A stretch of DNA of 13,265 nucleotides. Origin: Oscillospiraceae bacterium. GTDB taxonomy: Bacteria; Bacillota; Clostridia; Saccharofermentanales; Saccharofermentanaceae. A program made the translations under genes and the position numbers. Below the pieces are notes generated by a model, which searched no databases, was not told the origin of the DNA, and saw nothing but the letters and a program-made list of their open reading frames with translations. How positions within the stretch are numbered: the stretch's first letter is position 1; each line of letters begins with the position of its first letter. The stretch spans positions 1 through 13,265 of the forward strand of contig CACXGG010000027.1 in the NCBI GenBank assembly GCA_902767145.1. Reading direction: 5' to 3'. Below, piece by piece: positions 1 to 7,415 of the stretch.

Positions 1-1482
1 GACTTCGTGTCTAAGCATATCCTGCGCGGTCCGTGGAAGGACAGACTTCGGCCCGTTCTTCTGAACTCCTGGGAGGCATCCTACTTTAAGATAAGCGAGA
101 GAAAGCTCCTCCGCCTTGCCCGGAAGGCAAAGAAGGTGGGAGTAGAGCTCTTCGTGATGGACGACGGGTGGTTCGGCAGAAGAGACGACGATACCACATC
201 TCTGGGGGACTGGTTCCCGAATAAGAAGAAGCTTCCCCGGGGCGTAAAGGGCATCTGCGACAAAGTGCGTGCCCTGGGACTTCAGTTCGGCCTCTGGGTC
301 GAGCCTGAGATGGTGAGCCGCGACAGCGACCTTTACAGGGCCCACCCTGACTGGGCGATGGAGATCCCCGGAAGGAGTCATTCCGAGGGGAGGAATCAGA
401 TGGTGCTGGATCTGGCGAATGTGGAAGTCCAGGATCACATCATCAGTGCCATGAGCGATGTTTTTTCCTCTGCGGAGATCTCATATGTCAAGTGGGATAT
501 GAACAGGAATTTCTCTGATATATTCTCACGCTCCCTTCCCCCTGACAGGCAGGGGGAAGTGGCGCACAGGTATATCCTCGGTCTTTACAGGATAATGAGT
601 ACCCTTACGGAGAAGTTCCCGGAGATCCTTTTCGAGGGATGTGCCTCCGGAGGCAACAGGTTTGACCTGGGGATATTGAGCTACTTCCCGCAGATCTGGG
701 CAAGTGACGATACTGATGCGGCGGTGAGGGCGGAGGTCCAGACAGGATACAGTTACGGCTATCCCATGTCCTGCGTGACCGCACATGTTTCCGACTGTCC
801 GAATCACCAGACCCTGAGACGCACTCCTATAGAGACCAGGTTCAATGTGGCTGCCTTTGGTGTCCTCGGATATGAATGCAATCTGGCGGATATGAGCAGG
901 GACGATCTCGATGCGGTCACCTCACAGATAGAGATGTATAAAAAGTGGCGTGATGTCATGCAGTTTGGAAGGTTCTACAGGAGCAGTTCCATGATCGATT
1001 CAAGGACTGCGGACGGAGATCCTCTCGGAGCTCCCGGAATGAGCCTTCTTGAACCTTTGCCGGGGAACGATACCTCCTGGACTGTGGTCTCGCATGATAA
1101 GTCGAAGGCTGTGTCTATGACGATGCAGATGACAGCTCACCCCAATGCCCAGTGGGGGGTCTTAAAGCCCATGGGACTTGACGGGGAGACCAGATATCAT
1201 ATCGAGGGAAGGAAGATGAAGTTCGACCTTCGTGAGTTCGGAGGCCTCATCAATTATGTTGCGCCTATACATGTAAGGCAGGATGGTCTGCTCCACAGGA
1301 TCATCGCCAGGTTCTATAAGATGAAGTCCGAGAGTGAGTCCCATGATATGTACGGCGATGCGATGATGTATGCCGGGGTCCACCTGAGAAGCGCCTTTGC
1401 ATCCGGAGGATATAATGAGAATATGAGGTACTATCCGGATTTCGGTTCGAGGATATATACGATAGAAAAGATAAGCCGCTAA
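1..1482 (+). CDS. GH36 alpha-galactosidase, 5'-truncated by window edge
   Basis: Hydrolyses terminal alpha-1,6-galactosyl residues (raffinose-family sugars, galactomannan), by family assignment. The frame is open from base 1 (Asp-Phe precede the GTG at 7), so that GTG is probably internal and the start lies outside the window. Counting from the GTG, RPVLLNSWEASYF (15-27) and DDGWFG (52-57) are the start of the GH36 barrel. KWDMNR (162-167) carries the nucleophile Asp164. GCASGGNRFD (211-220) and WASDDTDA (231-238) carry the predicted acid/base Asp234. About 490 residues are seen of a family norm near 720-740; the missing part is the N-terminal beta-supersandwich, and the C-terminal beta domain is present. 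It ends 18 nt before the GH2 start, so the two are probably one operon. No signal peptide can be judged. Family assignment is very secure; exact substrate is inferred. Confidence 0.93.
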   Translation, partial: DFVSKHILRGPWKDRLRPVLLNSWEASYFKISERKLLRLARKAKKVGVELFVMDDGWFGRRDDDTTSLGDWFPNKKKLPRGVKGICDKVRALGLQFGLWVEPEMVSRDSDLYRAHPDWAMEIPGRSHSEGRNQMVLDLANVEVQDHIISAMSDVFSSAEISYVKWDMNRNFSDIFSRSLPPDRQGEVAHRYILGLYRIMSTLTEKFPEILFEGCASGGNRFDLGILSYFPQIWASDDTDAAVRAEVQTGYSYGYPMSCVTAHVSDCPNHQTLRRTPIETRFNVAAFGVLGYECNLADMSRDDLDAVTSQIEMYKKWRDVMQFGRFYRSSSMIDSRTADGDPLGAPGMSLLEPLPGNDTSWTVVSHDKSKAVSMTMQMTAHPNAQWGVLKPMGLDGETRYHIEGRKMKFDLREFGGLINYVAPIHVRQDGLLHRIIARFYKMKSESESHDMYGDAMMYAGVHLRSAFASGGYNENMRYYPDFGSRIYTIEKISR

Positions 1483-1500
1483 AAGGCAGGAGTGATCATT

Positions 1501-3879
1501 ATGAGGATCGACATCAATAACGGCTGGCTGTGGTCGCCTGAATTCAGTGAAGACATGGTGAAGCCTTCCTTTGAAGACGAAGACAAGATGGAGCGCGTAA
1601 GGATCCCGCACGCGGTGAGCCTCACGCCCTTTAGCTGCTTCGACGAGAAGATATATCAGAAACTGTCCTGTTACAGGAAGACCATTGATGTCCCTTCGGA
1701 GTGGGAGGGAAAGAAGGTCTATATCACCTTTGATGCAGTTGCCCATGATGCAAAGGTGTTCGTGAACGGAGATCAGGTGGCAGAGCACTCCTGCGGTTAT
1801 ACTGCTTTTACTGCCGACCTTACTTCACATCTTAAATACGGTGAGTCCAACGTTATCGCGGTCAGATGTGACAGCCGTGAGGATCTGAACATCCCGCCCT
1901 TCGGCTTTGTGATCGACTATATGACCTACGGCGGTATCTACAGGGAGGTCCGTCTCGATATCAGGGAGAAGGATCATATCAAAGATGTCTTTGCGTCAGC
2001 GGGAATGGACGGGAATGTCCATATCAGGACAGAGATCGAAGGCGAAGGCAGGCTCTGTGCGAAGATCACGGACCTTAAGAATGGAGATGTTATCTTCGAG
2101 GGCGGATGTGATGAGGATGCGGTGATAAAAGCTGAGGGCGTCAGGCTCTGGTCTATAGACGATCCCAACCTGTACGAACTTACTTTGACATTGAAAAACG
2201 GCACTTCGGAGGATCATTTTACGACCCGTATCGGCTTCAGGGATGCTGTCTTCAAAAAGGACGGATTCTACCTTAACGGAAAGAAGGTAAAGATCAGAGG
2301 ACTTAACCGCCACCAGTCGTGGCCCTATGCGGGATATGCCATGCCAAGGTCCATGCAGAGGCTGGATGCGGATATCCTTAAGAACGAGCTGGGAGTAAAC
2401 AGTGTGAGGACTTCCCATTATCCCCAGTCGCACCATTTTATAGACAGGTGCGATGAGCTGGGACTTCTCGTCTTTACCGAGATCCCGGGCTGGCAGAACA
2501 TCGGTGATGATAAGTGGAGGGATCAGGCAGTCATAAATACCAGGGAGATGGTTGCCCAGTACAGGAACCATCCTTCCATAATACTGTGGGGCGTAAGGAT
2601 CAATGAGTCGGTGGACTGCGACGAGCTCTATGAGAAGACGAACAGGGCGGCACATGAGCTGGACCCCGTAAGACAGACCTCAGGCGTCAGATATCTTAAG
2701 AAAAGTTCTCTTCTCGAGGATGTCTATGCCTATAACGATTTCAGTCACAACGGAAGCACTCCGGGGTGTGAGTCCAAAAAGAGCGTTACTTCAGATATGG
2801 ATAAGCCGTATCTTATCAGCGAATATAACGGCCATATGTATCCCACCAAGGCTTTCGACGATGAGCTTCACAGGCAGGAGCATGCGCTGCGCCACTGTAA
2901 TGTTCTGGACAGCGTCATGGCAAATGATGATATCGCAGGATCCTTCGGATGGTGTATGTTCGACTATAACACCCATAAGGACTTCGGTTCGGGAGACAGG
3001 ATATGCTACCACGGAGTGACGGATATGTTCAGGAATCCGAAGCTTGCCGCTTCTGTCTATGCCAGCCAGAACAGGGACCTTGAGCCGGTCCTGGAGATAA
3101 GTTCCTCTATGGATATCGGCGAACATCCATCCGGCAACAGGGGAGAGGTTTATATCATCACCAACTGCGACAGCGTAAAGATGTATAAGAATGATACTTT
3201 CATCAAGGAATATACCCACCGCGGCTCGAAATATAAGAATATGATCTGCCCGCCTATCCTGATCGACGACTTTATCGGTGATCAGATGAAGGAAAAGGAG
3301 GGCTTTTCGGACAGACAGGACAGGATAGTCAGGGATGCACTTAACTTCTCTGCCATTTATGGCATGGATAAGATGCCCGCCGGGATGAAGCTTTCCCTGG
3401 GGGAGGCCATGGTCAGGTATAAGATGAGATTTGATGACGCATATATGCTCTTCGGCAAATATATCGGGAACTGGGGAGGTCAGGCGACACAGTTCAGGTT
3501 TGACGGCATAAGGGACGGCAAGGTCGTCAGGTCGGTGATAAAGTCCTCCATGACAAAGCTCTGCCTTCACCTTGATGTGTCGTCATCTGATCTCGTTGAA
3601 GCGGAGACTTATGATGTTGCTTCCGTCAGGATACGCGTGACCGATGAGTATGGCAATGTCATGCCTTTCTACAACAGGCAGGCAGTCCTCGAAGCAAGCG
3701 GTGACATTGAGATCCTCGGACCTTCCTTTGCGGATATAAACGGCGGTATGGGCGGCGTCTATATAAAGAGCGCGGGAAAAGAAGGGAAGGGGAACCTTAA
3801 GATCACTTTCCCGGACCCGGGACTTGATGCATCATTGGACTTTAATATCTCGAAAAAGGATAGTTGTATTGACATTTAA
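1501..3879 (+). CDS. GH2 beta-galactosidase / beta-glucuronidase-type glycosidase
   Basis: Retaining exo-glycosidase of GH2, probably cytoplasmic because no signal peptide is seen. I chose the ATG at 1501, not the in-frame GTG at 1492, because GGCAGGAG (1485-1492) sits 8 nt before it; this gives 792 residues. Domain order: sugar-binding jelly roll (about 1-160, with AKVFVNGDQVAEH), immunoglobulin-like domain (about 165-250), TIM barrel (from about 260, GKKVKIRGLNRHQSWP), then a C-terminal extension from about 560 containing further beta domains. The acid/base is Glu369 in WGVRINES and the nucleophile is Glu441 in LISEYNGHMYP. The sugar specificity is not settled by these motifs: beta-galactosidase is the usual role of this sub-type, but beta-glucuronidase or another beta-glycosidase remains possible. 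Its tight linkage to the GH36 gene favours galactoside breakdown. Confidence 0.9.
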   Translation: MRIDINNGWLWSPEFSEDMVKPSFEDEDKMERVRIPHAVSLTPFSCFDEKIYQKLSCYRKTIDVPSEWEGKKVYITFDAVAHDAKVFVNGDQVAEHSCGYTAFTADLTSHLKYGESNVIAVRCDSREDLNIPPFGFVIDYMTYGGIYREVRLDIREKDHIKDVFASAGMDGNVHIRTEIEGEGRLCAKITDLKNGDVIFEGGCDEDAVIKAEGVRLWSIDDPNLYELTLTLKNGTSEDHFTTRIGFRDAVFKKDGFYLNGKKVKIRGLNRHQSWPYAGYAMPRSMQRLDADILKNELGVNSVRTSHYPQSHHFIDRCDELGLLVFTEIPGWQNIGDDKWRDQAVINTREMVAQYRNHPSIILWGVRINESVDCDELYEKTNRAAHELDPVRQTSGVRYLKKSSLLEDVYAYNDFSHNGSTPGCESKKSVTSDMDKPYLISEYNGHMYPTKAFDDELHRQEHALRHCNVLDSVMANDDIAGSFGWCMFDYNTHKDFGSGDRICYHGVTDMFRNPKLAASVYASQNRDLEPVLEISSSMDIGEHPSGNRGEVYIITNCDSVKMYKNDTFIKEYTHRGSKYKNMICPPILIDDFIGDQMKEKEGFSDRQDRIVRDALNFSAIYGMDKMPAGMKLSLGEAMVRYKMRFDDAYMLFGKYIGNWGGQATQFRFDGIRDGKVVRSVIKSSMTKLCLHLDVSSSDLVEAETYDVASVRIRVTDEYGNVMPFYNRQAVLEASGDIEILGPSFADINGGMGGVYIKSAGKEGKGNLKITFPDPGLDASLDFNISKKDSCIDI

Positions 3880-3907
3880 GTTGGATCTGAATATTGACAA
3901 ACCGCGA

Positions 3908-3926
3908 TCAGGATATCATATCCTGA
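3908..3926. repeat. 19-bp perfect palindrome, operator candidate
   Basis: TCAGGATAT-C-ATATCCTGA is a perfect 9-bp inverted repeat around a single base. It lies in the 109-nt gap between the GH2 gene and the lipoprotein gene, centred about 46 bp upstream of the start point predicted from the extended -10 at 3951. The one-base centre and absence of a following T-run make a protein-binding operator more likely than a terminator. Confidence 0.45.
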
Positions 3927-3947
3927 AGTGTTCGATCTGCTTTGACA

Positions 3948-3956
3948 TGTTATAAT
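3948..3956 (+). promoter_or_regulatory. Extended -10 promoter for the 3989 lipoprotein gene
   Basis: TGTTATAAT is a perfect TGn-TATAAT extended -10 element 32 bp before the ATG at 3989. No good -35 stands 16-18 bp upstream (3928-3933 is GTGTTC), which is usual for extended -10 promoters. A TTGACA at 3942-3947 directly abuts and partly overlaps the element, so it cannot be its -35. Another TTGACA (3894-3899) would need a -10 inside the 3908-3926 palindrome. Confidence 0.6.
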
Positions 3957-3988
3957 CGTGTTAATATCAAGGGAACAGGGGGAACGGT

Positions 3989-4825
3989 ATGAAAAGAATG
4001 ATGGCAGTCATGATCGCGCTTGTGGCGGCATGTCTGATGGCGGGATGTGTCCTTCGCCCCTATACCCCCAAGCCCGCGCTGGATTATATAAAAGGTGACA
4101 TAGAATACGAATTCCGTGTCGGAAGAAATGCCGCCTTCATGAACGAAGTGGCTGAGACGGATGCTGGATTTGATAAGGACAGATTCGTCGATCTCTTTAA
4201 TGAATATTCACAATATAATCCCAATCATCTGAAGTATAATCTCGATGAATGTGATCTTAAGATAAATGCCGAGGATCAGCCGGAAGAATACAATGAGATG
4301 AAGGATTCCGAGATCAATATCAGTATCAGCTTCGAAGAGGGCAAACGAAGTGTATCTGTCTTTGACTATGATTCCACATTATACTTTTTTGTGCTGTGCA
4401 TGGGCGGGAACAGCGAGCCGGATGAGATAGGATACTACTATATGGAACTGTCTGATGAGATGGAGTCCTACTGGCGTCCCATACTGTCACAGGTCAGAGA
4501 AGAAGCTGAGGTGAATCATCTTGAGAATTACGGTAGTTTCTCACTGGAGGAGCCCCTCTGTTATGATGGGGAGTATTACATAAAGCTCACTGACTGCGGT
4601 GAGGTGTATCTGATATCTGTCTATCCTTCCCGTGACACCGGTGCATGGCCTCTGTGCCACGTCGATAAGGATGAGTACGAAGGAGTTTGCTGGGAAGAGG
4701 ATACATATAATGTCTGGATCCAGTCATCCCCGGATGGAGTATGCTGTTACAGCTATGATGGAAGCGGATGGGCAGAGGACCCTGAGGCTGTCAGACCTGA
4801 TTATATTATCAGTAAATATGACTGA
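3989..4825 (+). CDS. Secreted lipoprotein of unknown function
   Basis: I do not recognise this family. The N terminus is a clear lipoprotein signal: MKRMM, a hydrophobic stretch (residues 6-18), and lipobox MAGC with the lipidated cysteine at 20, followed by VLRPYTP. The mature part (about 258 residues) is acidic and rich in Tyr, Asp and Glu, with no transmembrane segment and no motif I can name, so it should sit on the outer face of the membrane. The ATG at 3989 is preceded by the purine-rich AGGGGGA (3977-3983). It has its own promoter and is separated from the GH2 gene by 109 nt, so it is probably not part of the glycosidase operon. Two adjacent cysteines near the C terminus (DGVCCYSYDG) are unusual for an exported protein. 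Confidence 0.8.
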   Translation: MKRMMAVMIALVAACLMAGCVLRPYTPKPALDYIKGDIEYEFRVGRNAAFMNEVAETDAGFDKDRFVDLFNEYSQYNPNHLKYNLDECDLKINAEDQPEEYNEMKDSEINISISFEEGKRSVSVFDYDSTLYFFVLCMGGNSEPDEIGYYYMELSDEMESYWRPILSQVREEAEVNHLENYGSFSLEEPLCYDGEYYIKLTDCGEVYLISVYPSRDTGAWPLCHVDKDEYEGVCWEEDTYNVWIQSSPDGVCCYSYDGSGWAEDPEAVRPDYIISKYD

Positions 4826-4834
4826 TATACCTTG

Positions 4835-4843
4835 TGCTACAAT
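4835..4843 (+). promoter_or_regulatory. Extended -10 promoter for the 4870 zinc-ribbon gene
   Basis: TGCTACAAT (TGn plus TACAAT, one mismatch to TATAAT) lies 26 bp before the ATG at 4870, just after the lipoprotein stop codon. No -35 is recognisable at 4815-4820. The site resembles the extended -10 at 3948-3956. No terminator separates the two genes, so read-through is also likely. Confidence 0.45.
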
Positions 4844-4869
4844 AGCTTTATCGATCAGGGAGGCACGAT

Positions 4870-5475
4870 ATGTTCTGTTCTAATTGCGGTACCAGGCTAA
4901 ATGATACGGATAGATTCTGTAAGATGTGCGGAACGGCAGTTCCTGTTCCTTCTGCGGTTGCTCCTGAAGACCCCAAGGCAGTTCCTCCGGAACAGGCGGG
5001 CGGAAAAGGTTTAAGGCGTGCCTGTTTTATCACAGGAATAGTTGCCAATGTCTTTAATCTTCTCCTCATGGTCCCCATAGGGCTCATCGCTGTAGTAATT
5101 GCGTTCATAGGATTATTGGCGATCCTCTTTGGGGCGGGAGATGATGTGCTACTCATGTCCGTAGGGATGTTTGCCGTTACATTTCTCGGCTTTGGCGGTT
5201 CCATAGCTGCTCTTGCCTTAAATGGTATTGCCAATTCCCGCAAAACACGGGGCGTACGCACAAGGATGTTGTTCAGAAGGATCTCCTGCATAGTGACAGC
5301 TGTCATTGCAGCTCCCAATGCTCTTGCGATCTACCTCTTTAACCAGGATTATGATGAGTTTGCCGGCTTCTATATATTCTTCGTCCTCGGGATCATAGCA
5401 TCCATCGTCTTCATAGTCCTTACTATATTGACTAATTCATCCGACAGAAAGGCACTTGAGCAGCAGGCATCATGA
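4870..5475 (+). CDS. Zinc-ribbon multi-span membrane protein
   Basis: A 201-residue protein of the widespread but poorly characterised class with an N-terminal zinc ribbon and a membrane tail. FCSNCGTRLNDTDRFCKMCG carries two CxxC pairs (Cys3/6 and Cys17/20) expected to bind one Zn ion on the cytoplasmic side. A Pro/Ala-rich linker (about 23-45) leads to hydrophobic segments at roughly 50-80, 90-118, 134-153 and 165-190. The ATG at 4870 follows AGGGAGG (4857-4863) at 6 nt spacing. The stop overlaps the ATG of the ttcA-like remnant (ATGA, 5472-5475). No enzyme motif is visible and no function can be assigned. The nearby 5758 gene also starts with a zinc ribbon and ends in the membrane, which hints at a shared job, but that is inference. 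Confidence 0.8.
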   Translation: MFCSNCGTRLNDTDRFCKMCGTAVPVPSAVAPEDPKAVPPEQAGGKGLRRACFITGIVANVFNLLLMVPIGLIAVVIAFIGLLAILFGAGDDVLLMSVGMFAVTFLGFGGSIAALALNGIANSRKTRGVRTRMLFRRISCIVTAVIAAPNALAIYLFNQDYDEFAGFYIFFVLGIIASIVFIVLTILTNSSDRKALEQQAS

Positions 5476-5711
5476 CGGTCGATCTTCAGGCTAAGGCAGA
5501 AAAGAGCATAAGAGAGGAATTTCATGCCTCTTTGTTTGCGCCATTTTGTAAAGCCTGTAAGACATATGAGGAGATCTCCTCCTCTGATAAGACGCCATGC
5601 TATTCCTGCACCAGGAAGAGGCGGGGACATCTGTACACAAAGGCATCTGAACTCGGGTGCAATAAGATCGCCCTGGGTTTTCTGCTGGGGGTCAGGAAAG
5701 TTCAAAGATGA
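5472..5711 (+). pseudogene. Decayed ttcA-like tRNA 2-thiocytidine synthase remnant
   Basis: Family knowledge: TtcA-type PP-loop ATPases thiolate tRNA and are about 240-320 residues long. This frame is 79 residues. Residues 10-35 (EKSIREEFHASLFAPFCKAC...) match the family's N-terminal helix, recalled as EKSIRKKFHKTI...FTKA. Residues 40-69 (KTPCYSCTRKRRGHLY...ELGCNKIALG) match the internal PCxxC and RRG..Y..A.ELGCNKIALGHHxDD block. Between them the stretch with the ATP-binding SGGKDS PP-loop is missing, so the two blocks are joined in frame at about residues 37-41. After GCNKIALG, the expected HHxDD and the whole C-terminal half are absent, and the frame ends in unrelated FLLGVRKVQR. Loss of the PP-loop means no ATP-dependent activity. 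The ATG overlaps the previous stop and no good ribosome site precedes it. The alternative, a small functional derivative, is unlikely. Confidence 0.75.
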
Positions 5712-5757
5712 TATGGTAATATCAGGGGTAACAGACTGGAAGGAGGCCGGGTAGGAT

Positions 5758-6963
5758 ATGGCTACATTATGCAGGAACTGCGGACACGCACTCGTTTTTG
5801 ATCCTGCTTCACAGAAGATGTTATGTGAGGCCTGCGGAAGTTTCTTTGAAGCTGAAGAAGTGGAGTCGGAGGTCAAGAGGCTCAGACAGGACCTCAAGGC
5901 GGAATCTGTCAGGGATGTCTATGGCGATGATGCTGATAAGGATATGATGGACTGCTATATCTACTCCTGCAGTGAGTGCGGGGGAGAGATCTCCGTAAAC
6001 GGAACAGAGGCCTCCACCACATGTATCTACTGCGGAAATCCCAATGTGGTATTCAGCAGGATCTCCAGGCAGAAATGTCCTGAGTTCATACTTCCCTTCA
6101 CCATTTCAAAGGATGAAGCCATCAGGCTCGTACATGAGAAGATCGACAGGGGACTCTTTATCCCCAAGGCGATAAAGGAGTTTACTCCCGACTGCGTCAG
6201 GGGGATCTATATCCCTTACTGGATCGTGGATGCTGACTATACAAATGCGATGGTCATATCGGGCCAGGTCAGGAACGGAAAGAGTACTGTTACCAGGTTC
6301 TATGGCCGTGCAGGCAACATGAGGATAAGAAGACTTCCTGTGGAGGGGGCAAGTGGTCTTACGGATGAGAGCAGTATGAAGCTCGAGCCCTTTGATCTTA
6401 CGAAACTTAGGGACTTCGATGAGGATTATCTGTCAGGCTTTTATTCCAATGTGTCGGATATCACCTATGGCGACGTGAGATCTGTGGTCAACAAAAGGGC
6501 CTTGGATTTTTTCAGCGAGGCTGCCATGCAGGAGATCAGGGCCTCCAATAAAAAGGTGGCAAACTCCAGACCTTCCTTATGTATCAACAGGGATATGAAA
6601 TATGCCATGCTCCCGGCCTGGTTTATCACATTCAAGCACAAGGGAAAGTCAAATACTATCCTGGTAAACGGTGAATCTGGAAAGGTCGTATGCGCTCTTC
6701 CCTGGAATAAGGTGCTGTTCTTTACGCTTCTGGTGATAATCGGGATCCTGGCCACTGTTGTGTCTTTCTTTGCCTTAAGAGGACTTCTTCCTGTGATACT
6801 GTCAAGCCGTTCCAAGAACAACGGAAGGCTCCTGGGGGCCATAGTGATGGGTATCATCGTCCTGTTCGCCACCGGCATCTCCAAGGTCCGCAGGGTCATA
6901 AAAAATATCGTTCTTACCCAGGACAAGGCTATATTTGATTTTACGAAGAAAAGGCAGGGATGA
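5758..6963 (+). CDS. TFIIB-type zinc-ribbon protein with C-terminal membrane segments
   Basis: A 401-residue protein of the family usually labelled TFIIB-type zinc-ribbon or zinc-ribbon-containing protein; its role is unknown. Two zinc-ribbon modules are visible: CRNC (5/8) with CEAC (23/26), and CSEC (71/74) with CIYC (89/92). A conserved middle region follows, beginning PEFILPFTISKDEAIRL (about 108-124) and GIYIPYWIVDADYT (about 149-162). It ends near YAMLPAWFITFKHKGKSNTILVNGESGKVV (about 282-311). The C terminus has two hydrophobic spans at roughly 318-342 and 358-376, so the ribbons should face the cytoplasm. The ATG at 5758 is preceded by AGGAGG (5741-5746) at a slightly long 11-nt spacing. 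The next gene starts 5 nt after its stop, so the two are co-translated. Despite the ribbon name there is no sign of a transcription-factor role. Confidence 0.82.
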   Translation: MATLCRNCGHALVFDPASQKMLCEACGSFFEAEEVESEVKRLRQDLKAESVRDVYGDDADKDMMDCYIYSCSECGGEISVNGTEASTTCIYCGNPNVVFSRISRQKCPEFILPFTISKDEAIRLVHEKIDRGLFIPKAIKEFTPDCVRGIYIPYWIVDADYTNAMVISGQVRNGKSTVTRFYGRAGNMRIRRLPVEGASGLTDESSMKLEPFDLTKLRDFDEDYLSGFYSNVSDITYGDVRSVVNKRALDFFSEAAMQEIRASNKKVANSRPSLCINRDMKYAMLPAWFITFKHKGKSNTILVNGESGKVVCALPWNKVLFFTLLVIIGILATVVSFFALRGLLPVILSSRSKNNGRLLGAIVMGIIVLFATGISKVRRVIKNIVLTQDKAIFDFTKKRQG

Positions 6964-6967
6964 GGAT

Positions 6968-7330
6968 ATGGATATACTTGCGCTGATAATCGCCATAGGC
7001 CTGGGATTTGGTCTTTCCTGCTGGATCCTGGGACGTAAACTGGATGAGTCGAACAATATAGGTGACAGCACCGGCAGCCGTTTTCAATATAGTGCTGATG
7101 TTCATTTTACAGTGTCGAAGGACCGCCTTTCAAACCGCGACAGGGAATCATTCTGCAGTGATTATGCCAAAAAGCTGGAGGACCCCTACCCGGCGGTTAA
7201 TCCAAGTACTCCCGTCAGGAGGCTGACCGAAAAGGAGAGGGAGGAGTACGGTGTGAGTTCTGCCATTCCCATGCCGTCAGAGCCTTACGAAAAGCCTGAT
7301 CTTGAAGGCATCTTCGGACCCGTAGAGTGA
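6968..7330 (+). CDS. Small single-span membrane protein, unknown function
   Basis: I prefer the ATG at 6968 (120 residues) to an upstream in-frame start at 6935, which would overlap the 5758 gene by 29 nt. CAGGGA (6955-6960) is well placed before 6968, and the protein then begins directly with its membrane segment. Residues 1-22 (MDILALIIAIGLGFGLSCWILG) form one hydrophobic span, followed by a hydrophilic tail rich in charged residues and proline that ends in EGIFGPVE. No domain is recognised. It is coupled to the 5758 gene (4-nt gap), suggesting the two products act together at the membrane. An 85-nt gap with its own promoter-like sequence separates it from the sugar-sensing operon. Confidence 0.68.
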   Translation: MDILALIIAIGLGFGLSCWILGRKLDESNNIGDSTGSRFQYSADVHFTVSKDRLSNRDRESFCSDYAKKLEDPYPAVNPSTPVRRLTEKEREEYGVSSAIPMPSEPYEKPDLEGIFGPVE

Positions 7331-7334
7331 TCCC

Positions 7335-7346
7335 TTAAATATTTAA
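7335..7346. repeat. 12-bp AT palindrome upstream of the sensor operon
   Basis: TTAAATATTTAA is a perfect 12-bp palindrome 5 nt after the stop of the 6968 gene. Its core TAAATATTTA (7336-7345) recurs as a perfect palindrome at 12699-12708 upstream of the ChvE-type gene, and both copies are followed by one base and AG. The centre lies about 50 bp upstream of the predicted start point, a position typical of an activator site. Operator function is inferred. Confidence 0.45.
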
Positions 7347-7354
7347 AGTGGAAA

Positions 7355-7383
7355 AAGACATCCTGTTAAGTATATTATATATT
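7355..7383 (+). promoter_or_regulatory. Predicted sigma-A promoter of the sensor operon
   Basis: AAGACA (7355-7360, four of six matches to TTGACA) is followed after 17 bp by TATATT (7378-7383, five of six to TATAAT). The GTG start at 7416 is 32 bp downstream of the -10. Another TATATT at 7371-7376 is an alternative -10 without a matching -35. The weak -35 would fit a promoter that needs an activator. Confidence 0.45.
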
Positions 7384-7415
7384 CCGTAGAAAGAAGATAT
7401 ATAAAGGGGTTCACA

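Noticed and set aside
1492..1500. GTG at 1492 as start of the GH2 gene
   Set aside because: The ribosome binding site GGCAGGAG overlaps this GTG and is correctly spaced for the ATG at 1501.
3869..3947. Three TTGACA hexamers (3869, 3894, 3942) considered as -35 boxes or a repeat array
   Set aside because: None has a good -10 at 16-18 bp, the spacings (25 and 48) are irregular, and the first lies inside the GH2 coding region.
5524..5754. Open frame overlapping the ttcA remnant in another frame
   Set aside because: Its translation has no similarity to TtcA or anything else I recognise, whereas the 5472 frame contains conserved TtcA blocks.
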